IMG/VR virus record: IMGVR_UViG_3300030616_000045 | Location: 1-43,122 of that record | DNA from: a virus | Direction: 5' to 3' (one strand) | DNA length: 43,122 nucleotides | Shown here: one piece after another, positions 12,622 to 22,000 of the stretch | Layout: every line of letters begins with the position of its first letter | Position numbering within the stretch: position 1 is the first letter of the stretch | The notes under the pieces: model-generated | Told to the model about the DNA's origin: nothing | Database searches by the model: none | The model's input: only the letters and a program-made list of their open reading frames with translations | Made by a program: the position numbers and the translations under genes

Positions 12622-15106
12622 CGTCAAACAAGGGGACGCGGTACACGGTTCCATTCAATTCTACCCGTACAGATGCGGTGCTATTGGTGGTTGCCGTAGG
12701 ACATGACCCCGTGTCGCTTCCCACGAAATCTATAAAGCCCTCCGACTCGTCATCCTGATCCAGCGACAGGCACGACTCGCCCGAAGCATCGTCCTGCACG
12801 ATGGTCAACTTTGCCGCCAGCCCCGTATTGGTAGACACGCAGAGCTTGTCGTTGCCCCCGTCGGAGAACAGCATGTGGGTATCACCATTTGTTTCTACAC
12901 GAAAATCTATGTCTTTGCTGTCCTCGTTTATGGTAATGAAGTTTCCAGCAATACGCAAAACCTCCTCGGCACCCACACCCGTAGACTCGTAGAATATCTG
13001 TGAACCATAGAAACTATGAATGCCCGACAGGTGCCACTGATAGTGCAAAGTTCCACCCGTGCCGCCAACCCGGTGTTCAACCACTGTGTTGGTGTAGTCC
13101 AAAAACATTGTGGCCGCATCATTGTCACTGGCAGCGCCGAAGACAAGTCCGGAATAATTGGCATCCGGCGCAAGCACACTAATCAGGGCGGTGGTATCAT
13201 CCTCCACCGCAAGAACGGTGTTCGCAACAGCAGCAACTGCTCCCGCCGACCCACCATACACATGCAGCAGAGTGTCGGGGTTTACATCGCCGATGGCCGT
13301 ATTCAGCAGGAACTTTATGGTAGTATCATCCAACTCCACCCGCTTGGTGCCTGTGCGCGTGGTGGTGTCGGCAGCAGTCCACATGCGGATAGTTGTTGCG
13401 GCGTTAGCATTCGCATCACCGCCACCAATGTTAATGATGTTCTCAGGGGAGGGTGATGCCGACTCGCTGGCAGACCCGGACGCAGATTCCGAGGCCGATT
13501 CGCTGGCTGATTCCGAAGCCGACCCAGAGCCGCCGGAGGCTGAAGCCGACCCACTGGCCGATCCACTAGCTGACCCGCTGGCCGACCCGCTGGCCGACCC
13601 GCTGGCACTCCCCGATGCGCTGCCGCTGGCGCTGCCTGACGCGCTGCCACTAGCGCTGCCAGAGGCAGATCCGCTTGCACTGCCACTAGCGCTGCCCGAA
13701 GCCGAACCCGAAGCGCTGCCCGACGAGCTGCCGTAGTCTGCCTCCGCCGCACCGATGGAATAGCCACCATCGTTATTCGGGCGTGCCCTACCACGAATAC
13801 CAGCGGTGTTGTCGCCCAAAATGGTACTGTTTCCAGCGCCATTGAGAGCACCTGTCGGGTCAATGTCGAGGAAGCTGGCGTTCGTGTCATCGGTGGAGAC
13901 GAAATCATCTGCGGCGGTCTGGTTGGTCAGGTTGTCGCTGCCGTCGCTCCAGTTGACATCCGCTGCCGTGCCGTCGCTGTCGGCGTTGTTGTAGCCGGTG
14001 GCAGCGCCGATGTTCGCAAAGTCGGTGCCGTTGTCATACACGGCGTTGTTGCGGTAGGTTGGATCGTCACCCTGGGCGTCAACACCGCTGGTTTCCATGT
14101 CGTAGATGGTGTTGTTTTCAACAATCTCGAACCCACCGTGCAGGGTAGTGTGTGACTTCAGACCTACAGCATCACCAGCACCCTCTCGGCCGCCCCATAT
14201 GACATTATTCCACACATAACACGTCGGTTGAGCATCGGCATCGTGTATACCAAACCCGCGCCCACCGGCCTTGTCCAGCATGTTGTCATGGAAATATCCA
14301 GTCCAGCCAGTGGTAACGGTTATCCATGCAATACAGTGCCGGTTGCCACCGGACGCAGAAGCATGGTCACACCTGAGATCACATACCTCAACCTCGCCGC
14401 CACCCTCACACTCAAACTGCATCCAATGGTGATCGCCGAGGGTGGTTTTGTGTCCCGCAGTTGGATTTCCTTCGGGCGAACTGTCGGATGTACACTTGAA
14501 CTTGTGCGCGTTGAGGCTTTCGGTGGTCGTTGATTGCGCCGTCTCCGTCACATCTGTGGTCTGTGTGCCTGTTAGGTTGCCATCGAGCGGACTTCCGATG
14601 TCGGCGGCGAAGGCTGCCCAGGTGGCATAGCTATCCCCACCACCGGAGCCTATGGTGTAATTACCATTGGTAACCGCCATCACGTCACGCGCCGTCGGGG
14701 CAATGAGCGTGGAACTCTTGAACAGGCTCTCACCGAGGCTCGTCGCGTCCACTATCTGGATGGCGTCTTTGCTCGCCATCTTGTCGGTCAGATCCGACAT
14801 GGACAGAGCAGCCTTCACCGTGTCCACGTCTATCGACAACTGCCGCGCCCGGTAGTCCTCGACCTTAAACGTGTCCTCTATGGTGTCGTGGGTGGCTTGG
14901 CACCCCTGCACCAGCATGTCCCGCAGATCCCGCTTCACCCGCAGAATCAAAAAGCACTTCTGCATCCACTCCGAGTGCTTCACGGGATACACATCGGGAT
15001 CTATCCAGTCAACAAGCATCCGGTCCCACATCCCCAGATGCTCTTTGCCCGGCGCAGTCTCCTGCGTCCCCCGTTTGAATGTTGCAAATAGATAGTCGGT
15101 TGCCAT
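12614..15106 (-). CDS. Large tail fibre/spike protein with beta-helix and GSAS linker (830 aa)
   Basis: Residues 1-130 form a helical, virion-attached-looking domain. Residues 150-440 look like a right-handed beta-helix (GFGIHDADAQPTCYVWNNVI, IVENNTIYDMET, PTYRNNAVYDNG), typical of spikes that bind or cut glycans. Residues about 460-552 are (GSAS)n low complexity ending in ESASES and SPSP. Residues 555-830 are a beta-rich tip domain (IKFLLNTAIGDVNPDTLLHVYGG) with a polar end. The start overlaps the preceding methyltransferase stop (TAATG). Confidence 0.7.
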   Translation of the reverse strand: MATDYLFATFKRGTQETAPGKEHLGMWDRMLVDWIDPDVYPVKHSEWMQKCFLILRVKRDLRDMLVQGCQATHDTIEDTFKVEDYRARQLSIDVDTVKAALSMSDLTDKMASKDAIQIVDATSLGESLFKSSTLIAPTARDVMAVTNGNYTIGSGGGDSYATWAAFAADIGSPLDGNLTGTQTTDVTETAQSTTTESLNAHKFKCTSDSSPEGNPTAGHKTTLGDHHWMQFECEGGGEVEVCDLRCDHASASGGNRHCIAWITVTTGWTGYFHDNMLDKAGGRGFGIHDADAQPTCYVWNNVIWGGREGAGDAVGLKSHTTLHGGFEIVENNTIYDMETSGVDAQGDDPTYRNNAVYDNGTDFANIGAATGYNNADSDGTAADVNWSDGSDNLTNQTAADDFVSTDDTNASFLDIDPTGALNGAGNSTILGDNTAGIRGRARPNNDGGYSIGAAEADYGSSSGSASGSASGSASGSASGSASGSASGSASGSASGSASGSASGSASGSASGSASGSASGSASASGGSGSASESASESASESASGSASESASPSPENIINIGGGDANANAATTIRMWTAADTTTRTGTKRVELDDTTIKFLLNTAIGDVNPDTLLHVYGGSAGAVAAVANTVLAVEDDTTALISVLAPDANYSGLVFGAASDNDAATMFLDYTNTVVEHRVGGTGGTLHYQWHLSGIHSFYGSQIFYESTGVGAEEVLRIAGNFITINEDSKDIDFRVETNGDTHMLFSDGGNDKLCVSTNTGLAAKLTIVQDDASGESCLSLDQDDESEGFIDFVGSDTGSCPTATTNSTASVRVELNGTVYRVPLFDDA
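13450..13729 (-). repeat. Low-complexity tandem repeat encoding (GSAS)n
   Basis: About 280 bases of 12-base repeats encoding GSAS, changing toward ESAS at the C-terminal side. Codon use varies (GGC/GGG/GGT, AGC/TCG/AGT), so the repeat is not freshly duplicated. On the opposite strand it reads as an Ala-Asp-Pro-Leu frame that is not a gene. Confidence 0.85.
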
Positions 15107-17160
15107 TATTTCACCCAGAAAAAGCTAGATTCCTTCTCGTCGGTCACAAACCACTCGCGCACATCGTGCATCCGAGTGTACAAGTCCACCGCATCCACCA
15201 CGCCCGCGTTGCGGAACCGATAGTAGTCATGCCCCGCAATCACACCGCCGGGGCGCACCTTCCGGCCCCACGCTATCAAGTCTTCCATCACCCAGTCAAA
15301 CCGATGGTCAGCATCGACGTACACGTAGTCCAAAGACTCGTCCTCTATCTCTGCCGCCGCCTCAACGCTTGGCTTCTCTATGTACCGCACACCATACGGC
15401 TTCAGCCTTTCCCGGCACGCCTCAAGGTTCTTCCTGCCGTATTCTTTGTCGAAGTGGTAATACTCGTCCCAGATGTCCACGCAGATATGCTCCCCACGAA
15501 CAGCTTGGCATATCAGTTCCGAGTACGCACCATCCCGCACCCCCACCTCCGCACCCCGCTTGCCAGCCATTGCAAACATCTTCGGCAGCCAGTCGCGCTT
15601 CAGTTTCGGGCACCGTATGGGAGACACCTGTGGCAGCAGCCGCTCAAATTTCTCGTGCAGCACAATGTGCAAATCATCCGTCGAGTACCCCACAACAGAA
15701 CAGAAGTGTGGCGGCCTGCCCCACCCCGGAAGGTCGCGAACCGTGCCGCCCTCACCCTGCATGTACCGCAGTTTCTTCCGCCCCTTGAGGGTCAGGTTGG
15801 CCCCGTGCAGGACGTCCACGTTCGGGCGGTTCGATGAGAACGTAACCGTCTTCAGCGCAGTCCGCTCCTGCCATGCGGAAAAGCTTTCGGTAATGTCCTC
15901 TGGCGCCACCGCCAGCCGCTCCTCGGCGTGCTGTATCAAGTCCTCGCGCCATGCCACACATTGAGACAACGCCACCTTCCCACGCGCCTTCTCAAATTTC
16001 CCGTGTCCCCGTGTGTAGTAGTAGCGGTTCTCATTGAAATACAGCGTCCCCCGCTCCGGCGGCAGAAACGCGAAGTGTGACGGGTGGTAGAACACATCGT
16101 GTTCAGCCAGATACACGATGCTTCCCGGCGGGGTTGCCTTCACGCCTGCCAGCATGGCCTCGTAGACGCTCTTGTATATGCGCGGCTGTTCACCCACACA
16201 CACGTTCTTGCCAAACCCCAGCGGCTCCTGAGACACGCTCACAATCGGTATCGGCCCACACACCTTCTTCAAGCGTTTCCGCACGGCTGCCGCCAGGTGT
16301 TCCACAAGCTGCGAATCCGTGTAGTACACTATCACCCTCGGAGACTCAAAGCAGTCCACCAGATATGCCTCCCACCCCGGCGGCTCAAACTTCTGTATCA
16401 GCCACCTGAAAGGCCGCGTCTGATTCGTGAAAGCATCGTCCTTGAAGTAGTAGTTATTCCATGTGTACTTGTGGGCCTTATGAACGTCCCTGCCCGTCAG
16501 ATGATACGGGAACCCCCCATCGTCCTTGCGGAAATAGTGCGCCTGCCACGCTTTGGTGCAGCAGATTTGCCTGCCGCCACACAGCCATGTCCGCAAAGAA
16601 ACCTCTATGCCGACGTTACCCCACGACCCCACCGCCTCATCGAGCAGCCCAATGTGGTCGTTCCACTCCCGCCGACAGAACCAGCATGACCCCTGCCCTG
16701 TCATTACCTCTGGGTAGTCCTCGGTGTTCGCTTTGCGCCAATAGTGGCAGTACAGATCCAGCCCAAAGTACATATGTACCGTTTCCCCACCGCGCTTCGG
16801 CTTCCACTCGTGTACATCCAGCCGCCGCATCTCGGGGAGTACCACGTCCTTCTCCCCACAGCACTTCTTCAGCTCCTCATCGAACCCCTTGGAGAGTAGC
16901 GCGTGGGCGTCTATCTTCATCACGTATTCGCCCGTTGACTCCCGCACGCCGAGGTTGTACGCCGCCCGCTGTCCAATGGCCTTCTCCAAGCGAATGATTT
17001 TCACCCGTGGATCATCAGATTGCAGCGGTACATCCCATTCCTGCTCGTCCACAATGGCGATGACTTCCACATCACCAACAGCAGACTCCAACACAGAGTC
17101 CACCGTGGGCTGGAAATACCGCTCATATCGACCGGGGATAATTATGGATACTTTGCTCAC
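15106..17160 (-). CDS. Three-part protein: GT2 glycosyltransferase, middle domain, SAM methyltransferase (684 aa)
   Basis: GTG start overlapping the previous stop (GTGA). Residues 1-240 are a GT-A family-2 domain: VSIIIPGRYERYFQPTVDSV, IRLEKAIGQRAAYNLG, the DxH/DAH site MKIDAHALL at 81-89, and SCWFCRREW. Residues 270-420 form a second, unassigned domain with a possible acidic site (VYLAEHDVFYHPSHF, 349-363). Residues 530-684 are a class I methyltransferase: RGAEVGVRDGAYSE (535-548), YVDADH (614-619), RPGGVIAGHDYY (636-647). Likely makes a methylated sugar. A fusion of three enzymes within a fibre cluster is unusual. Confidence 0.75.
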   Translation of the reverse strand: MSKVSIIIPGRYERYFQPTVDSVLESAVGDVEVIAIVDEQEWDVPLQSDDPRVKIIRLEKAIGQRAAYNLGVRESTGEYVMKIDAHALLSKGFDEELKKCCGEKDVVLPEMRRLDVHEWKPKRGGETVHMYFGLDLYCHYWRKANTEDYPEVMTGQGSCWFCRREWNDHIGLLDEAVGSWGNVGIEVSLRTWLCGGRQICCTKAWQAHYFRKDDGGFPYHLTGRDVHKAHKYTWNNYYFKDDAFTNQTRPFRWLIQKFEPPGWEAYLVDCFESPRVIVYYTDSQLVEHLAAAVRKRLKKVCGPIPIVSVSQEPLGFGKNVCVGEQPRIYKSVYEAMLAGVKATPPGSIVYLAEHDVFYHPSHFAFLPPERGTLYFNENRYYYTRGHGKFEKARGKVALSQCVAWREDLIQHAEERLAVAPEDITESFSAWQERTALKTVTFSSNRPNVDVLHGANLTLKGRKKLRYMQGEGGTVRDLPGWGRPPHFCSVVGYSTDDLHIVLHEKFERLLPQVSPIRCPKLKRDWLPKMFAMAGKRGAEVGVRDGAYSELICQAVRGEHICVDIWDEYYHFDKEYGRKNLEACRERLKPYGVRYIEKPSVEAAAEIEDESLDYVYVDADHRFDWVMEDLIAWGRKVRPGGVIAGHDYYRFRNAGVVDAVDLYTRMHDVREWFVTDEKESSFFWVK

Positions 17161-18785
17161 GCCTTCCCCTCAACATATATGACAGTAAACCCCTCCGGTT
17201 CTCCCGTGGAATCGTACTGCTCTGCCCTGATTGCCGGTCGCTTGTCCGTATCGTCCGTAACCACGTCGGTCAACACAAACGCATTTCCCACACCAACAAT
17301 GTGTCGTATGTCTCCAGTAGTCGTGAAATCGAAGTCACCACCGTTGCTGTTCACAGCGTCGTGTTCCAACGTGTCACCGTCGTGGACGTGGGCGGCGGGC
17401 GTCTGTGCATCAGCAAGGACACCGGACAATCCGGCCACGCTTATCTCATCAGCCCCACCGTTCTCGTGACGTGCGTGATGATCGCTCACGTCCACCCCGT
17501 CCACCTGATTCACTCCGGTGATGGAGTTGCCGCCCATCGCAATGTCGCCAGCCATCGTCAGGCCGTCGATAGTTGGCGTGTTGTCCCACGACACATCTGT
17601 GCCATCGGTAACAAGTACGGAGTTGGCCGCGCCAACCACCAACTCATCCCACTTGGGCGTTGCGTTACCATAGATAAGCGACCCACGGGTGACTGCATCG
17701 GCAGCAGTATCGGAGTGTGTGGCACTCAGCAAATCGTGCGCTCCGCCCCCAGCCGCCGCTATGGTAATGTCCACCTCATCATTGCCAGCATCGTCGGCGA
17801 TAGTCAGCGTGATGTTTGCGCCCTCAATGAAGTTCAATTCGCTTCGCGTTCCAACGATGGCCCCGCTATTCTTGCTCACAGCCACCGGCTGCGCGTCAGC
17901 CAACTCTCCCGACAGCCCGCCAACATCTATCTCGTCCGCACCGCCGTTTTCGTGGCGGGCATGGTGATCTGCAACGTCCACACCATCAACCGTTCCGGTA
18001 ACCGTGATGTTGCCCGTCACTCCGAGATTCTGGGTGTTCACGTCTTGGTTGAACGTCACCGCACCTGTCGTGTTGAATGAGAACGCCCCACCGTCGCTGT
18101 TTACCCCGTCCAACTGCAACGTATCGCCGTCGTGAGTGTGGACAGCCGCAGCACCACCTATGTCGCTCAGCACCTCCGCGCCGGTGCGGAAGTCCACGTT
18201 GTCGGCACCATCCAACACAAGGAACTTGTCGGTATCCCCAGCAGCATTAATACACGTAGACAGCGCCACCGTATTAGAAAAGGTAAGCGTGCCCGAAGTG
18301 GTAAAGTTGAATGCTCCACCGTTGCTGGTCACTCCGTCCAATTGCAAGGTGTCACCGTCATGTGTTCTAGTGCCAAGGTTGTCGTGATTTATCTGGGCCT
18401 CGACGACATCCAAATCCACCTCATTGTTGGGCGCATCAAGCGCAACCGAGAGTCTGGCAGAAGCAGCGTTGATGTTTCTGAACTGGAGGTCAACACCGAC
18501 CTTGGCATTGTAAAGCCCAACGCCCCCCACGCCAACATTGGACGCCGTGTTGGCTTCTCCTATTCCGGCGGGAACTTGCTCAAGGTAGTTGTTGGCATCG
18601 AGCCTGAGATATCCACCTGCCGCAACGCCAAGGAACTGTGCCCTGTCTCTGACGTGCAACTGTTGGAACCAGCCACGGGAAGACTGCTCCGAGGCCACGC
18701 CAAGACGATCAAGCTCGCCCCGAATCTTGGCAAGCTCAAACTCAATCTCAGACCAATTCCTCAGCGGTATTCTATTTACAGTCAT
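17157..18785 (-). CDS. Tail fibre protein with repeated modules (542 aa)
   Basis: A 542-residue protein with repeats of two kinds. One is HDGDTLQLDGV-(N/T)S(N/D)GGAF (three near copies plus HDGDTLEHDAV). The other is a block containing HHARHENGGADEI-(D/S)-V-(G/A)-GLSG (two copies at about 290 and 450). Such modules are widespread in phage fibres. Low charge, Gly/Asp/Ala rich. N-terminus (EFELAKIRGELDRLG) is a coiled coil. Overlaps the following gene by 4 bases and the preceding by 14. Confidence 0.7.
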   Translation of the reverse strand: MTVNRIPLRNWSEIEFELAKIRGELDRLGVASEQSSRGWFQQLHVRDRAQFLGVAAGGYLRLDANNYLEQVPAGIGEANTASNVGVGGVGLYNAKVGVDLQFRNINAASARLSVALDAPNNEVDLDVVEAQINHDNLGTRTHDGDTLQLDGVTSNGGAFNFTTSGTLTFSNTVALSTCINAAGDTDKFLVLDGADNVDFRTGAEVLSDIGGAAAVHTHDGDTLQLDGVNSDGGAFSFNTTGAVTFNQDVNTQNLGVTGNITVTGTVDGVDVADHHARHENGGADEIDVGGLSGELADAQPVAVSKNSGAIVGTRSELNFIEGANITLTIADDAGNDEVDITIAAAGGGAHDLLSATHSDTAADAVTRGSLIYGNATPKWDELVVGAANSVLVTDGTDVSWDNTPTIDGLTMAGDIAMGGNSITGVNQVDGVDVSDHHARHENGGADEISVAGLSGVLADAQTPAAHVHDGDTLEHDAVNSNGGDFDFTTTGDIRHIVGVGNAFVLTDVVTDDTDKRPAIRAEQYDSTGEPEGFTVIYVEGKA

Positions 18786-19014
18786 GGTATTTCAGGTGCT
18801 CCAAATGCGCTTTCACTCCGGCAATCTCTTGCAGTATTTGCACGTTCTGTCGCCTGACATACTCTATGCCCTGATCGGTATTGTGGCGCAACTCCATCTC
18901 GTTGGTCAGCCGCGCCTCAAGCCTCCCGCACCACGCCGCAAAAGATATGGCCAACAGAAAAAACGGGACAAGCAGTTTTATCCAAGCAAGCGTGCCGTTC
19001 TTCGGGAGATTCAT
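18772..19014 (-). CDS. Membrane protein with N-terminal TM and coiled coil (80 aa), spanin- or holin-like
   Basis: An 80-residue protein. Residues 10-29 are one hydrophobic segment (AWIKLLVPFFLLAISFAAWC), and the rest is a charged coiled coil (RLEARLTNEMELRHNT, QNVQILQEIAGVKAHLEHL). This is the architecture of inner-membrane spanins (Rz-like); it may also be a virion or holin-type protein. No outer spanin partner was found, so the assignment is tentative. ATGA overlap with the giant protein gene. Confidence 0.45.
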   Translation of the reverse strand: MNLPKNGTLAWIKLLVPFFLLAISFAAWCGRLEARLTNEMELRHNTDQGIEYVRRQNVQILQEIAGVKAHLEHLKYHDCK

Positions 19015-22000
19015 TGTGCCTCCTTGGGCAATGTATATCTCTTGATTATTCCCGCCTTCTTCTGGAGATACTGCAAGCGTGCCATTTGGGATACATGTTG
19101 TATGCTCTTAGCCAATATCTTCTCCTGCTGTTCTGGTGTTTTCTTCTTAAGGGCACCCCTGTTGACATTCTGCAACTGTTTCGTGGTGAGCGCGGCCATA
19201 AATCTCTGGAGTTCGGAAATGTCTTTGGCATCCAGATTCATCACCACGTTGTCTTTTGTCCGAGAAGCACCAATCTCCGCAAGCTTGTCTTGTGTCAACT
19301 CGTCTAGCTTGGCAATGCCCTTGAAGCGGTCCACACTATAAGTAATTTTTCTCGGCGCCCTTCTCGGCAACTGCCCCGTTCTGCGTTCTGCCACATATGG
19401 TTCAAGTATCATCTGCACCATTGGATCAACTTCGTACTTAGTCACAAACGCGGGGTTAAAAAACACGTTGAACAACGAATTGGTTCCACCCTTGTAGATT
19501 TCCTTCTTTTTCAGACCCAGCGTGTTGTATGCTTCCGGCAGCATCTTTTCAACAAACGGAAGCTTGTTAATGGCACCATTAAGGGCTTTGCGGAACGGGT
19601 TTGGGTCATGTTTTTCTCGTGCGGTGTTGTCCATTACCTGTCGTATCTGGTACACGAATGTGGGAACAAACGAAGATGGCGCCTGTTCAAAAACTCGCTC
19701 AAATGCGCGAATTGCCTGACGCCCCTCGTCTCCCGGCACCCCCCTGCCAAACAATGTCTGAAGACCGGTCAACATCGGCAACTCAGCAAACGACTGCGCC
19801 CCAGCACTAAACAAGTCCACCATATTTCCCAGAAGAGAACCGTAGTCGCCCTTCTTAATGTATTCATCTTGAATAGTCTGCTGCCAGTTTGCGCCCATTG
19901 AAAGAGAAATGGCAAGAGGCTGTGCCCAATCATATGACACCATTGTATCGCCCTGTCTTTTCTTGAGCACATCTGTTCCCTTAAACCCGGACTGCGCCCA
20001 CCGCATCAGCGCCGAGGTGTTTATGCGGAAGGGGCCACCACCCGTCTGCTCGCGCTCAAAGGCGCTTACGCTGTAGTTCTCCGCATCCCCAGTAATAACC
20101 CCCAGATTGTACAGCGCATATCCCATCCCCGTTAGTCCAGCCGTGCCGACAAGGGCACGAGACATGGACTGAACAAACGCCCGCTGATCAAACTCGCCCC
20201 CGAACGCAGGGATGGCCTTGGCAAGATGGTACATGGACTTCACAAACCCTGCGGGAGAGTAGGCAAAGGCACGGTTCACAAGGTTAGAGGGGGTCTTGGG
20301 ATACTTAAGAATCAAATCACCAATCCCGAAGTCTTTTTTAACATTCAGGATGTCTCTTTTGAGTTTTGTTGCCGCATCAGCAAGAAAATTATCGTCCTGA
20401 AAGGTCACATATTTGCCGTACTCGTGAGACAAGTCTATTGCCTCATCTGATGCATTCTTTATCCAGTTTTGTACATACTCTGTGCGCTCTGCCTTGGGAA
20501 TACGATTGTTTATTGCTGCAAGTTCCGCCAATTCACCAAGTGTTCTGTTTTTGGCAGACTCCACCACCGCTCGGTCAGTAGCACCAAGAACCACCCCAAG
20601 TGCCCGCTCCATATATGCCACAGCCCTCTCGGCATACTTGAACTTACCCTCAGCATCAGTCCTGAATGCCGGGGCTTTAAGCGAATACTTTGTTTCAATA
20701 TCGCCTTGAGGAAGCCCCTTCCATGCCCTGCGGGTTGCAAACATAAGACCCTTGTACATTTCCTCCAATGCCTTTACCCCACCACGCCGTAGCGTCACAG
20801 ACCGCTTGCCCGTTGCTTTTGAAACCACAATGTCTATCGGCGTTCCAACAACAGACGAAACACGCTCGGCACCCTGCATCAGGGCATTACCAATAATGTT
20901 TCTGCCCAATGTCTTAACATTGAGAAGCTGGGCAAGGGTTTGAATAGTAGACACTTTCCTCAACAACCCAACCGGCTTCAGCATTTCAATAGCCTGCTGG
21001 GTTTCCAGCACAGCCTCTGTTCGCGCCTCGCCCGTAAGTTGCTCTGCCTCAGCAAGACGGGTCTGAAAATCAACCAGCATGTCTTCGGGCACCATCTCGT
21101 TGGCCTCAAGCCTCTTCAATATCCTGTCAATCGCCGTAGCCTGTTCCCACAGTTTTCGAGTGCGGGCACGCTCGGTTTTCAGGGCCGACTGAGCACGTCT
21201 GTATATCTTCTTGAGGTGTGGCTTTATGTCCTCACCCAAATCAGACACCATCGACTTCGACCACTCAACAAACCTCAGGCCCGTCTCCGCAAGCTTGGCA
21301 GCACCAATAATAGACATGTCTGCCATTTCTTCTGCCGGGAGACCTGCACGAAGCCGAATCTCCTGCTCGGCCTTCTTGTACTTAGCCATGCGTTCCGCAG
21401 CCATGTCGCTAAGCCGCGACTGAAGCATGGAATTTAGACTTGGCTTCTTTGGGGTGGCCCTTGGCTTGGGAGATCGTGGCTCAACACCAACCGCATCACG
21501 GATTCTTGCCTGAAGGGTTTTCAGCGAGTTAATGTCAGCAACAGTAACCTCGCCTGTATCCAGCACCTTCTGAATAGCCTTTACTGTGTTCTGTGTTTCC
21601 TTGTCCAGCGTATCCCACGTCTGGGCCTCTTTGGCAAGACGAGTAATCTTGCGTGCGTCTTCGGTCTTGAGAATAAGCTGGCGTGCCTTGGGCCGCTGAC
21701 GGTTTACCCGGTCAATCTGTTTCTGCGCGGAGGTAAGAAATGTTTCTGGGGCAATCTTGCTGAGAACACGAACCGCCTGAATCTCCTGACCAGCACTAGT
21801 CAATGCCCGCGCAGTCTCAGAAGCAATATCCATTGCCTTCTGCATATTGGCTTCAGATTTTGCGCCCTCTACCTTGCCCGCACTAGTTTGATAATGATCA
21901 ATCAGCCTTAGGGCAACAACAGTCTTGTCTGCACCTTTAGATTCGTCAGACTTGACCCATTCTTCAGCACCGACAAGGCCGCGCTCTTCGATAAGAGCAT

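Noticed and set aside
13158-13736. Plus-strand frame with ADPLADPL repeats
   Set aside because: Only the reverse of the GSAS repeat of the fibre gene.
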